64,000 bases of DNA, taken from the NCBI GenBank assembly GCA_044221555.1, contig JBGAOY010000015.1, forward strand, positions 30,192 to 94,191. Reading direction: 5' to 3'. Of this stretch, positions 53,773-62,708 are shown piece after piece. The position numbers and the translations under genes were made by a program. The stretch is from JAEUJM01 sp044221555 (lineage in GTDB: Bacteria; Actinomycetota; Acidimicrobiia; Acidimicrobiales; DATDAH01). The notes beneath the pieces were generated by a model, which ran no database searches, was not told the origin of the DNA, and saw only the letters and a program-made list of their open reading frames with translations. Every line of letters starts with the position of its first letter. The first letter of the stretch is position 1.

Positions 53773-55812
53773 GTGCTCCGCCGGCGCAAGCCCCCGTCCC
53801 CCCGGTTCACCTACTCGCGGTGGGACGGCACCCAGACCGGCTTCGAGCTCGACGCCGACGACGTGTTCAGCGAGATCACCGACGATCTGCTCTACCACGG
53901 AGACCTGAACGCGGCCCTGCGCCGCATGATGCAGTCGGGCTTCCGCGACCAGAACGGCGAGCGCATCGAGGGCATCCGCGAGATGCTCGAGAAGCTGCGC
54001 CGGCGCCGCAAGGAGACGCTCGAGCAGCACGACCTGGGCGGCGTGTACGACGACATCGCGGAGGAGCTCCGCGAGGTGGTCGAGATGGAGCGGGCCGGCA
54101 TCGACGACCTGCAGCGGGAAGCCCGGGAGTCGGGTGACGCCCGCCGCCAGGAGCTCACCGACCAGGTGGCGCAGGAGCGGAACTTCGCCCTCGACATGTT
54201 GCCCCCCGACCTGGCCGGCCAGGTGCGTGAGCTCCAGCAGTACGACTTCACGTCGTCCGAGGCCCGCGAGCGCTTCGACGAGCTGGTCGACAAGCTGCGT
54301 GAGCAGCTGATGAAGAGCTACGTGGATCAGATGGCCGGCGCGATGAGCGACATGTCGCCCGAGGACCTGGCGCGGATGAAGGACATGATGGCCGAGCTGA
54401 ACTCGATGCTCGAGCAGCGCGAGCGGGGCGAGACGCCCGACTTCGAGGGCTTCATGGAGCGCTTCGGCGACTTCTTCCCCGAGAACCCGGAGACCCTCGA
54501 CGAGCTGCTCGAGGTGATGGCCCAGCGCATGGCGGCCATGCAGGCCATGCTCAATTCGATGACGCCCGAGCAGCGGGCCCAGCTGCAGAGCCTGTCCGAG
54601 CAGCTGCTCGAGGACATGGACCTGCGCTGGCAGGCCGACCAGCTGGCCGAGAACCTGCGCAACGCCTTCCCGAACGCCGGGTGGGACCGTCAGTACAACT
54701 TCAGCGGCCAGGACCCGCTGGGCTTCGCCGAGGCAGCCGAGATGATGGGCGAGCTGGGCGACATCGACCAGCTCGAGAACCTGCTGCGGGGCGCCTCCAA
54801 CCCGGGCGCGCTGGCCGAGGCCGACATCGACACGGTGCGCGACCTGCTGGGCGAGCCGTCGGCGGCCAGCCTCGAGCGCATCCAGCAGCTGGCCAAGATG
54901 CTGGAGGAGGCGGGCCTCATCGAGAACAAGGAGGGTCGCCTCGAGCTCACCCCGCGGGGCCTGCGCCGGGTGGGGGCCAACGCCCTGAACGACCTGTTCA
55001 AGCACCTCGACCGCTCGATGATGGGCCGCCACGAGCTGCAGCGCACCGGCACCGGCCACGAGCGCACCTACGACACCAAGCCCTACGAGTTCGGCGACCC
55101 GTTCAACCTCAGCATCGAGCGCACCGTGCGCAACGCCATCCGGCGCACCGGCGGCGGCACCCCCGTGCGGCTCACCCCCGACGACTTCGAGGTGGAGCAG
55201 ACCGAGCACCTGGTGCGCTCCAGCACGGTGCTCATGCTCGACCTGTCGCTGTCGATGCCCATGCGCGACAACTTCCTGGCCGCCAAGAAGGTGGCGATGG
55301 CGCTGCACTCGCTGATCTCCACCCAGTTCCCCCGCGACTACCTGGGCCTGGTGGGCTTCAGCGAGATCGCGCGCGACCTCACGCCCGAGCAGCTTCCCGA
55401 GGTGTCGTGGGACTTCGTCTACGGCACCAACATGCAGCACGGCTTCCAGATCGCCCGGCGCAAGCTGGCCCGCCAGACCGGCACCAAGCAGATCATCATG
55501 ATCACCGACGGCGAGCCCACCGCCCACATCCGCGAGAACGGCGAGGTGTTCTTCAACTACCCGCCGGTGCGCGAGACCGTCGACGCCACCCTCACCGAGG
55601 TGGCCCGCTGCACCCGGGACGGCATCCGCATCAACACCTTCATGCTCGACGCCGACCGCGGCCTCACCCACTTCATCGAGCAGCTCACCCGCATGAACAA
55701 GGGCCGGGCCTTCTTCACCTCGCCCGACACCCTGGGCGACTACGTGCTGGTCGACTTCATCGAGCAGCGCCGCGCCCTGGTCGGCCGGCGGGGCGGCCGG
55801 CGCACCGCCTGA
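53773..55812 (+). CDS. VWA-domain protein, partner of MoxR-like ATPase
   Basis: 679 residues. A long helical, Met/Glu/Gln-rich N-terminal part (about 30-400) with coiled-coil character, then a VWA domain (about 475-660) with MIDAS residues DLSLSMP (DxSxS), a central Thr and TDGEPT. The C-terminus ALVGRRGGRRTA is very basic. No TM. It likely pairs with the ATPase at 47948, as in mycobacterial Rv0959. Its last 68 bp plus 17 bp beyond are duplicated at 57418. Confidence 0.9.
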   Translation: MLRRRKPPSPRFTYSRWDGTQTGFELDADDVFSEITDDLLYHGDLNAALRRMMQSGFRDQNGERIEGIREMLEKLRRRRKETLEQHDLGGVYDDIAEELREVVEMERAGIDDLQREARESGDARRQELTDQVAQERNFALDMLPPDLAGQVRELQQYDFTSSEARERFDELVDKLREQLMKSYVDQMAGAMSDMSPEDLARMKDMMAELNSMLEQRERGETPDFEGFMERFGDFFPENPETLDELLEVMAQRMAAMQAMLNSMTPEQRAQLQSLSEQLLEDMDLRWQADQLAENLRNAFPNAGWDRQYNFSGQDPLGFAEAAEMMGELGDIDQLENLLRGASNPGALAEADIDTVRDLLGEPSAASLERIQQLAKMLEEAGLIENKEGRLELTPRGLRRVGANALNDLFKHLDRSMMGRHELQRTGTGHERTYDTKPYEFGDPFNLSIERTVRNAIRRTGGGTPVRLTPDDFEVEQTEHLVRSSTVLMLDLSLSMPMRDNFLAAKKVAMALHSLISTQFPRDYLGLVGFSEIARDLTPEQLPEVSWDFVYGTNMQHGFQIARRKLARQTGTKQIIMITDGEPTAHIRENGEVFFNYPPVRETVDATLTEVARCTRDGIRINTFMLDADRGLTHFIEQLTRMNKGRAFFTSPDTLGDYVLVDFIEQRRALVGRRGGRRTA

Positions 55813-55829
55813 ACCCCGCCACCGCAGGC
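55745..55829 (+). repeat. 85-bp direct repeat, copy 1 (3' end of VWA gene)
   Basis: Covers the last 22 codons and stop of the VWA gene plus 17 bp. The copy at 57418-57502 matches at 82 of 85 positions. Confidence 0.85.
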
Positions 55830-55898
55830 CTCTGTTGGCAACCGGCCGCAGGTCCATTTGGACCGATCCTCTGGCCCGCGCGTTCGGCGTGACACCGC

Positions 55899-55904
55899 TA
55901 GATT
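55899..55904 (+). promoter_or_regulatory. -10 element of RCC1 gene (leadered)
   Basis: TAGATT about 26 nt before the expected RNA start-to-ATG leader; GGAG precedes the ATG at 55937. Confidence 0.35.
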
Positions 55905-55936
55905 GCGGAGTGGGACACGTGGATTCGGAGTAGCAG

Positions 55937-57136
55937 ATGATGAGTGCAGTACGAGTCTGTCTGGCGGTAGGTCTAGTCGTTGTCGTGGCCGCAACATCCG
56001 TAGGTGCGGGAAATTCAGCATCTGCAGGAATCCGCACCTCACGGCAGGAGCGAGCGGAAACCAGCGACTGGGTCGCCTTGGACAGCGGCGACAACCACGT
56101 GTGTGCTATCCGGGCGTCGCGACGGCTCTATTGTTGGGGTGAAGACGATAGGGGTCAACTCGGCAACGATGCCGCGCGTGTTGATGTCGGGAGTCCCGTC
56201 GAGGTTTGGGGTGGTACAACGGACTGGGCCAGTGTCTCCGCGGGAGAGGCTCATACATGTGGGATCAAGTTGTCCGGTCGCTTGTACTGCTGGGGGTCCG
56301 ATGGCGAGGGGCAGGTCGGTAATGGCAGCGGGACCGGTTCCACTCCGGGAAACCCGGGTTTTCCCACACCGGTCCTCGTCGCCGGAGGCATTGCCGACTG
56401 GGCCATGGTCTCCGCAAGTGACGGCAACCCGTCGGGGAGACAAGGTCACACGTGCGGCGTAACCGAAAGCGGACGCCTGTATTGCTGGGGATCTGGCGTT
56501 GACGGTCAACTGGGAGTCGGCTCTGACACCACAGGTCGAGTTCGTCCCATCAGAGTTGGCACTGGGACGAACTGGTCTTCGGTCGCCGCAAGTGGTTATC
56601 ACACGTGCGCACGGAAGACCACTGGGCGGCTCTTCTGCTGGGGAGCTAGTGCTCTTGGTGCGGCCAACGTCAGGCAGAGTTTTCGGCCTGTCGAAGTCGC
56701 TGGTGGAGCGACGAACTGGACCAGCGTCACCGTCAATGCCGGGTTCACTTGCGGCCGCAAGTCGACCGGACGGCTGTACTGCTGGGGGTCTGATCTGCGA
56801 GGCCGTCTGGGAAACGGGGCCGCGGGACTTTCGAATCTTCCCGTTCAGGTAGCCGGTAGCTCGGCAGACTGGGCGAGAGTGTCGAACGGTTCAGTACATG
56901 CATGCGCCCGAAAGACGAACGGCGATCTCTTCTGCTGGGGGGACAATCTATGGGGGCGTCTCGGCGATGGCACGACCGTCGAACGCCAAGCCCCGGTCAG
57001 GGTCGTGGGATCTGGTTCTTGGAGTGCCGTCAGCGGTGGATTCGGACATACGTGTGGCATCCGAGATGGTCGGCTCGCTTGTTGGGGAAGGAACCTGGTC
57101 GGTGGTGGAATCCATACCACCCCGCATGAGCTGTGA
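55937..57136 (+). CDS. Secreted RCC1-repeat protein
   Basis: 399 residues. Signal peptide (about 1-30; AVGLVVVVAATSVGAG), then seven RCC1-like blades, each with a DW...SxGxxHTCG/A...GRLYCWG...GQLGxG pattern. A complete seven-bladed propeller on the cell surface is expected; partner unknown. Each blade has paired Cys (HTC and YCWG), suggesting disulfides. The gene is clearly more A/T-rich than its surroundings and is bracketed by the 85-bp direct repeats, which points to insertion. Confidence 0.85.
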   Translation: MMSAVRVCLAVGLVVVVAATSVGAGNSASAGIRTSRQERAETSDWVALDSGDNHVCAIRASRRLYCWGEDDRGQLGNDAARVDVGSPVEVWGGTTDWASVSAGEAHTCGIKLSGRLYCWGSDGEGQVGNGSGTGSTPGNPGFPTPVLVAGGIADWAMVSASDGNPSGRQGHTCGVTESGRLYCWGSGVDGQLGVGSDTTGRVRPIRVGTGTNWSSVAASGYHTCARKTTGRLFCWGASALGAANVRQSFRPVEVAGGATNWTSVTVNAGFTCGRKSTGRLYCWGSDLRGRLGNGAAGLSNLPVQVAGSSADWARVSNGSVHACARKTNGDLFCWGDNLWGRLGDGTTVERQAPVRVVGSGSWSAVSGGFGHTCGIRDGRLACWGRNLVGGGIHTTPHEL

Positions 57137-57417
57137 CATGGCCGAGAAGTCCGTCTGGGGAAGATGTAACCATTCAGGTTGGTGACGAGGTTGAGCGGCA
57201 TCCAGGGGTGTCTGTACAAGAGATCGGTGAGCGCGTCGAAGACGTTGATGCATGTTTGCCGGTGGTGGACTGGTCGCTGCGGACATCCGTGAAGCGCTGC
57301 GCGCCGGCAAGGCACCGAACGTAGGGGGACGCCTTGCCGTGCAAGTTCGCGGTGCAATCTCGTGGGTCAGAGGTCTCGGTCGGGTGGTCCCGGCGCACTG
57401 CTGCGCCGGGGCCCCTC
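57137..57417. other. Non-coding or decayed stretch inside the RCC1 cassette
   Basis: No convincing gene on either strand. It ends in a perfect 9-bp hairpin CCCGGCGCA/TGCGCCGGG (57389-57410) just before the second repeat copy. I could not identify a transposase or integrase. Confidence 0.5.
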
Positions 57418-57502
57418 TGCTGGTCGACTTCATCGAGCAGCACCGCGCCCTGGTCGGCCGGCGGGGCGGCCGCCGCACCGCCTGAACCCCGCCACCACAG
57501 GC
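57418..57502 (+). repeat. 85-bp direct repeat, copy 2 (orphan VWA 3' end)
   Basis: Reads ...FIEQHRALVGRRGGRRTA-stop (57421-57485) in an open frame with no VWA domain before it. Three mismatches to copy 1 at 55745-55829. Confidence 0.85.
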
Positions 57503-57635
57503 ATCGTGGCGCTCCGACGGGGCGTCGCCGGGGCGGCCGAAACGGCAGTGCGGGATCACCACGCCCGCCGTGGGTGATCGGCTACGTTGTCCGCCAGGGC
57601 CCGCCGGTGGGCGGCGGGGAGAGGGGAGCGTGCTC

Positions 57636-58142
57636 GTGGACAACAATCCCAGGCCGTACGAGTGGGTCATCATGGGCTCGGGTGCGGTCATGCTGCTGTT
57701 CTCGTTCTTCTCCTGGTTCTCGTTTCAAGAACCCGATGGCGGAGACACGACGGCGATCTCGAGCGCATGGGGTGGTGACCTGCGGCCGCTCGCCACGATC
57801 ATCCCGCTCATCGGCCTCCTCCTCGCGGTGCTCGTCGCGGTCCGGCGGTTCACCGGTGCCAACCTGCCGGACTCGGTCCTCGGCCTCTCCTGGGAGCGGG
57901 TGTACCTCGCCCTCGGGTCGCTGGCGCTGCTCACCGCGATCGGGTTCTTCATCATGGACAAGGTCCCCGACCTCAGCTTCCAGGGCGTGCAGTTCAGCTT
58001 CTCTGTCGACCCGTCGATCGGGTTCTGGTTCAACCTGCTCGGTGCCATCGGCCTGGTGGTCGGCGGGGTACTGGCCATGCAGGACGAGGGCTCTGTGGGT
58101 GGCGGCGCTCCCGGGCCGGCCGCGCCACCGCAGGCGTTCTGA
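57636..58142 (+). CDS. Four-TM membrane protein with PPQAF tail (tandem copy 1)
   Basis: 168 residues from the GTG at 57636 (MDNNPRPYEW), chosen because the next gene begins the same way and GAGGGGAG lies upstream. Four helices with an SFFSWFSF end to the first, a Gly/Pro/Ala tail ending AAPPQAF. Paralogue of the next gene. Function unknown. Confidence 0.78.
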   Translation: MDNNPRPYEWVIMGSGAVMLLFSFFSWFSFQEPDGGDTTAISSAWGGDLRPLATIIPLIGLLLAVLVAVRRFTGANLPDSVLGLSWERVYLALGSLALLTAIGFFIMDKVPDLSFQGVQFSFSVDPSIGFWFNLLGAIGLVVGGVLAMQDEGSVGGGAPGPAAPPQAF

Positions 58143-58207
58143 CCGTGGCGATGCGCACTGATCGGGCGTCAATCGTCGTCATCACATCTCGCAGGGGAGG
58201 CTGAGCA

Positions 58208-58729
58208 GTGGACAACAATCCGCGACCGTACGAGCTGGCGATCATGATCGGGGGTGCGGTCACCCTCGTGTTCTCCTTCTTCACCTGGTTCGAGTACAGC
58301 GCCACGGACTCCTTCGGCGGTGGGTCCGACGCGAGCGTCCTCGCCAGCCCCAGCGCATGGGGCAGCGGCCTGTTCCCGCTCGCGACCCTGGTCCCGCTCT
58401 TCGGGTTGCTCATGGCCGTCGGCGTGGCCCTCACCCGCTTCACCAGTGTCGAGATCCCCGAGTCGATCGCCGGGTTCGGCCGCACCCAGATCCACCTGCT
58501 CCTGTCGGGCTACATGGTGATCCTCACGGTGGCGTTCTTCTTCTACACCAGCGGGGTCGAGGAGGAAGGCACGTCGGTGAGCCCCCAGTTCGGCTACTTC
58601 CTGAGCCTGCTCGGTGCCATCGCGGTGCTGGTCGGCTCGATCCTCGAGTACCGCGAGACCGAGGGCGCCGCCGCCGGCGGCGGCGGCTACGCCGCCGGCG
58701 GCCCGTCTGCACCACCCCAGCCCTTCTGA
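58208..58729 (+). CDS. Four-TM membrane protein with PPQPF tail (tandem copy 2)
   Basis: 173 residues. GTG start after AGGGGAGG; begins MDNNPRPYELAIM like the previous gene, with four helices and a Gly-rich tail ending SAPPQPF. Tandem duplicate that has diverged in the loops. The tail matches the protein at 15620-16078. Confidence 0.78.
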   Translation: MDNNPRPYELAIMIGGAVTLVFSFFTWFEYSATDSFGGGSDASVLASPSAWGSGLFPLATLVPLFGLLMAVGVALTRFTSVEIPESIAGFGRTQIHLLLSGYMVILTVAFFFYTSGVEEEGTSVSPQFGYFLSLLGAIAVLVGSILEYRETEGAAAGGGGYAAGGPSAPPQPF

Positions 58730-58782
58730 CCCTGGCGCAGCCCTCCTGACCCAGCCCTGACCCGGGCCGGTCAACCGTACGC

Positions 58783-58828
58783 ACCGGCTCCCGATCCGAC
58801 CGCCACGACCGTCGGATCGGGAGCCGGT
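58783..58828. terminator. Perfect 18-bp hairpin ACCGGCTCCCGATCCGAC
   Basis: Arms 58783-58800 and 58811-58828 pair without mismatch around a 10-nt loop, between convergent membrane-protein (+) and TIR (-) genes. No U-tract follows. Confidence 0.7.
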
Positions 58829-58898
58829 TCGCGTTCGGGCCCGATCCTGCGTCGGCCACCGTCGTCGCCGGCGAGGGCGCACGCGCCTGGTGCTGTCC

Positions 58899-60434
58899 TC
58901 AGGTGCGCTCGAGGTCGAGGGCGTAGATGCTCCCGTCGCCGCTGGCCACGATCACCTCGTTGCCCGACGGGGCGGGGGCGGCGACGATGGGCCCGCCGGT
59001 CTCGAAGCGCCAGCGCTCCTCGCCGGTCTCGGCGTCGATCACGTAGAGGCGGCCGTCGTTGCTGCCCACGTAGACCGCCCGGCCGACGACCGCCGGCGAC
59101 GACTCGACCCGGTCACCGGTGGTGAAGCGCCAACGCTCCCGGCCGGTTTCGGCGTCGACGGCGTAGAGCTGGTGGTCGCGGCTGCCGACGAACACGGTGC
59201 CCTCCTTCACCGTGGGCGACGAGTTGATGCCGTCCTGGGCCGGGAAGTCCCAGCGCTCCTCGCCGGTCTCGGTGTCGACCGCATAGAGCCGGCCGTCCAT
59301 GCTGCCCACGTAGACGGTCCCGTCGGACACGACCGGCGAGGAGTTGATCGCCGCGCCGGTGGCGAACCGCCACGTCACGTCGCCCGTGTCGGCATCGATG
59401 GCGAACAGCCGGCCGCCGTCGCTGCCCACGTAGACGGTGCCGCTCACCACCGTCGGTGACGAGTTGACCGGGCCACCGGTGTCGAACGACCAGAGCTCGT
59501 CGCCGGTGGCGGCGTCGAGGGCGCGCACGTTCCCGCCGCCGACGTACACCACGTCGCCGGCGACCGCCGGCGACGAGAAGACCTCGAACCCGAGCGCCGT
59601 CCGCCAGCGTTCGGCGCCGTCCTCGGCCGACAGGGCGTACAGCTCGCCATCGAAGCTCCCCGCGTACACCACGCCGCTGGCCACCGTGGGGGCCGCCCGC
59701 ACCGGACCTCCCGTGGCCACGCGCCACTGCTGCTGGCCGGTTTCCGCGTCGTAGGCGTAGAGGCTCTGGTCGTCGCTGCCGACGATCACCCGGCCGTCGG
59801 CCACGAACGGGCTGGAGAGGATGGGGCCGTCGGTGGCCGCGGTCCAGCGCTCGGCGCCGATCTGCAGCGCCGCGGGGCCCGGGTCCTCGCCACGGGACTG
59901 CAACAGGAGGGCGGCGCCTCCGACGAGTGCGATGACCAGCACGAGGCCGGCCACGAGGCCGGCGAACGAGCGATGCGTGCGTGCCGGGGGGTCGATGGCT
60001 CCGGTGGGGCCGCCCGACCAGGCCGCGCCTGGCTGGTCGATCAGCCGCCGGGCGGCGTGGACCAGTTCACCCTTCGACCGTCCGATCGTCCCCTTGGGCA
60101 GGTCGAGCCACTGCGAAGCGCTGATGAAGTAGGTGAGGGCGCCCGACGGTTCGGCTCCCCGAACGCGCAGGGTGAGGATGGGCAGGTCGTGGTGCACGGC
60201 CCGCTCGACCTCTCGCAGCACGTGCGGGGAGTGGTTGGCGGTGTCGGTTGCCACCAGGACGAACAGGCGGGCCGAGGCGATGGCTTCGACGATGGCGTCG
60301 GCGTAGCCGGCGCCATGGGGTATGTCCCGTGGCGCCATCCAGCAGGAGATGCCTGCTGGTTCGAGGACGGTGCAGACCTCGAGCGCCAGCTGCTCGTCGA
60401 CCGAGCTGTAGGAGATGAATGCGTCCGCCGCCAC
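58899..60434 (-). CDS. TIR domain - TM - PQQ-like beta-propeller protein
   Basis: 511 residues. TIR domain (1-135): DAFISYSSVDEQLA box 1, CWMAPRDIPHG, and SPHVLREVERA, whose Glu75 is at the NADase catalytic position. TM helix (about 155-179), then a seven- or eight-bladed PQQ/BamB-like propeller (about 195-508) with GTVYVGSxDGRLYAVDxETGEERW repeats (spacing about 40). TIR in the cytoplasm and propeller outside gives a receptor-like layout. GTG start with a CAGCAT element 6 nt upstream. No cofactor-binding proof. Confidence 0.9.
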   Translation of the reverse strand: MAADAFISYSSVDEQLALEVCTVLEPAGISCWMAPRDIPHGAGYADAIVEAIASARLFVLVATDTANHSPHVLREVERAVHHDLPILTLRVRGAEPSGALTYFISASQWLDLPKGTIGRSKGELVHAARRLIDQPGAAWSGGPTGAIDPPARTHRSFAGLVAGLVLVIALVGGAALLLQSRGEDPGPAALQIGAERWTAATDGPILSSPFVADGRVIVGSDDQSLYAYDAETGQQQWRVATGGPVRAAPTVASGVVYAGSFDGELYALSAEDGAERWRTALGFEVFSSPAVAGDVVYVGGGNVRALDAATGDELWSFDTGGPVNSSPTVVSGTVYVGSDGGRLFAIDADTGDVTWRFATGAAINSSPVVSDGTVYVGSMDGRLYAVDTETGEERWDFPAQDGINSSPTVKEGTVFVGSRDHQLYAVDAETGRERWRFTTGDRVESSPAVVGRAVYVGSNDGRLYVIDAETGEERWRFETGGPIVAAPAPSGNEVIVASGDGSIYALDLERT

Positions 60435-60440
60435 CTCTCC

Positions 60441-60446
60441 ATGCTG
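60441..60446 (-). promoter_or_regulatory. -10-like element of TIR-PQQ gene
   Basis: CAGCAT on the minus strand, 6 nt before the GTG at 60434. Confidence 0.4.
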
Positions 60447-60492
60447 GCACGGGCGGTGCCGCCGGGCAGGGCACTGCCGGCTGCGGCACGAG

Positions 60493-60498
60493 TAGCAT
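60493..60498 (+). promoter_or_regulatory. -10 element of DUF2510/SPOR-like gene (leadered)
   Basis: TAGCAT with a leader of about 35 nt containing GGGGAGG before the TTG at 60539. Confidence 0.35.
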
Positions 60499-60538
60499 CT
60501 CGGGGCGTCGAGCCAGGGCGGCAGCGGGGAGGCGGGGG

Positions 60539-61219
60539 TTGTCAGCAGAGGTCGAACCAGGGTGGTATCCCGATCCTCACGACGCGCACCAGGCGCGCTA
60601 CTGGAGCGGCACGGGGTGGACCGATGGCACCCGGCCGATGGATGCCGTCGTCGCCGGCGGGCCCGAGTCGACGCGCGTGCCGCCGCCCTGGCCGGTGCTC
60701 GTGGCGGGGGCGATCGGTGCCGTGGCGGCCGGCGTGCTGGTCGCCATCCTCCTCACCAGGGACGGCGGTGCGTCGGATGCCTCCTCCGAGCCGGCGGCGG
60801 CCCCGGCGGCGGAGGCGGAGGCGGAGGCGGAGGCGGAGGGTTCTTCTACCACCACGACGGCCGCGGCGGGCGGGACCACGGTGACGACTCGGGTATCGCC
60901 CACCACCGAGGCTGCCGGCGTGGCGAGCATCGATCAGTGGATCGTGGTGCTGGCATCGGTGGAGAAGGGGGCGCCGGCGGCCGAGGCGGATGCCCGTCAC
61001 GGGTTCGTCCAGTCCCGCTTCGCCGAGGCCGAGCGGCTCGACTCGGACCAGTTCGAGTCGCTGAGGCCCGGCTACCTGGTCACCTTCCTCGGCCCGTTCG
61101 ACACCCCCGAGGCCACCGTGGCGTTCTGTCGTTCGAACGGCTTGTCGGTCCCCGGTGAGTGCTACGGCCGATTCCTCAGCCACGACCCCGCCGACGTGAA
61201 CCTCATCGCCGACGGCTGA
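60539..61219 (+). CDS. DUF2510 membrane protein with SPOR-like C-terminus
   Basis: 226 residues. DUF2510 (PGWYPDPHDAHQARYWSGTGW, about 8-30), TM helix (about 53-75), an acidic Ala-Glu repeat and Thr-rich linker, then a C-terminal domain (about 140-220) with WIVVLASV...LRPGYLVTFLGPFDTPEAT that resembles SPOR peptidoglycan-binding domains. TTG start set by GGGGAGG; it is divergent from the TIR gene. Possible cell-wall sensor. Confidence 0.78.
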   Translation: MSAEVEPGWYPDPHDAHQARYWSGTGWTDGTRPMDAVVAGGPESTRVPPPWPVLVAGAIGAVAAGVLVAILLTRDGGASDASSEPAAAPAAEAEAEAEAEGSSTTTTAAAGGTTVTTRVSPTTEAAGVASIDQWIVVLASVEKGAPAAEADARHGFVQSRFAEAERLDSDQFESLRPGYLVTFLGPFDTPEATVAFCRSNGLSVPGECYGRFLSHDPADVNLIADG

Positions 61220-61385
61220 CCAGACGACGAATGACCAGCGGCCGAATCCGCCGCCCGTTCATCTCCTTGCAGGGCCTGTGGGCTTCTCCTCAGCCGCGGC
61301 CCCATCAGCCGAGAGACGGACCCTGCTACGTTGAGCCACACGCCAAATAGCGCGCACCGAGACTGCTTTCTGGGGGTGTTCGGAT

Positions 61386-61457
61386 ATGGGTCGAAGGTGG
61401 ACCATCGCCACTGTGCTGGGACTGCTCGTCGCCCACTCGGAACAGGTAAGACGGTGA
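61386..61457 (+). CDS. Small leader ORF overlapping RCC1 start
   Basis: A 23-residue frame from ATG 61386, hydrophobic (WTIATVLGLLVA). Its TGA overlaps the GTG of the RCC1 frame at 61454 (GTGA), as in translational coupling. It could be a leader peptide or a relic of a signal sequence; expression is unproven. Confidence 0.3.
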   Translation: MGRRWTIATVLGLLVAHSEQVRR

Positions 61458-62689
61458 CAGGGACGAGGGACAGGCGCCAGTGCCGACGGGTCGCTCTGGT
61501 CGCAGTCCTCTCGACGTTCGTCAGCCTTCCCGGAGCACTGATGGCCGCAACGCCTTCGATCGCCCAAGCGGCGGCACCGGCCCTCGAGAGCACCAGCGAC
61601 TGGCTGCAGGTCGATGCCGGCGACCTCCACACCTGCGGGATTCGGACGTCGCACCGGATGTATTGCTGGGGTAACGACAGCTTCGGCCAGTTGGGCGATG
61701 GCGGCCTCAACGAGTTCAAGTCCACGCCCGTCCTGGTGGCTGGCAACGTCGTCGATTGACTCGCTGTCACCGTGGGTGACAGCCACACCTGTGGGCTGCG
61801 GATGACAGGACAGTTGTACTGCTGGGGCAGCGATGCTCATGGAAAGCTCGGCGATGGCGGAACATTTCGTGACAGATCAACTCCGGTCGCGGTGGCTGGC
61901 GATATCACCGACTGGACGTCCGCTTCGGCCGGTGGTGACCACACGTGTGCTCGCCGGTCAACAGGCCGGATCTACTGCTGGGGCTCGGACAGCCGCGGAC
62001 AGGTCGGCGATGGCGGCTCGAACACCGACAGATCCGCGCCCGTGTTGGTGGCGGGAGGCGCCACCAACTGGGGAGCGGTATCGACGGGTCTGAGCCACAC
62101 ATGCGCTCGGAAGACGACTGGCCGGCTGTACTGCTGGGGAAACGACCTCACCGGGCAGCTCGGCAACGGGGGTACGAACGCCAACGCGACGTCGCCGGTG
62201 CCGGTGGCGGGCAGCGCGACCACCAGATGGACCCTCGTCGCGGCGGGCGCCACGCACACCTGCGCGCGGCGATCCAACGGGCGCCTCTTCTGCTGGGGCA
62301 GCGACGCGGCCGGCCAGCTCGGTGACGGCGGGGGCCCGAACAGCTTCGAGTCGACACCGGTGCAGGTTGCCGGAAGGACCACCGATTGGGTCGCGGTTGC
62401 CGCGGGCGACTTCAGTACCTGTGCCCGGAAGTCGAACGGTCGCCTCTACTGCTGGGGCAGCGACGCAGTCGGCCAGCTCGGGAACGGCGGCGCGAACACG
62501 AGCACGAGGGCTCCCGTTCAGGTGGCCGGTAGGGCGATCGACTGGTCGACGGTTGCCGTGGGCGAACGCCATGCCTGCGCCCGGAAGACCGGGCGCACCC
62601 TGTTCTGCTGGGGCCGCGACGACTTCGGCCAGTTGGGTGACGGCGGCGCGAACGCCGACAGGTCCTCGCCGGTCGCCGTCGCGGGCTGA
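61454..62689 (+). pseudogene. Secreted RCC1-repeat protein broken by in-frame TGA
   Basis: The frame runs from GTG 61454 (signal peptide RRVALVAVLSTFVSLPGAL) through one RCC1 blade to TGA at 61757-61759, then continues in the same frame to 62689 with six more blades. In every other blade the codon after the Asp/Asn is TGG (DW or NW); here it is TGA, so a single G-to-A change fits. Related to the RCC1 protein at 55937. Sequencing error or readthrough are alternatives. Confidence 0.8.
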
Positions 62690-62708
62690 CCGGCCTCGGG
62701 TTGAGGCG

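Noticed and set aside
52594..56094. Over 1100-codon minus-strand open frame
   Set aside because: Shadow of the hydrolase and VWA genes; arises from high G+C third positions.
57137..57417. Transposase or integrase relic in the RCC1 cassette
   Set aside because: Short hydrophobic frames occur on the minus strand, but no DDE, HUH or recombinase motif could be recognised.
61757..61759. TGA as selenocysteine or as Trp by a changed code
   Set aside because: The site calls for Trp, not Sec; no SECIS-like hairpin was evident, and many intact genes here end in TGA, so the code is standard.
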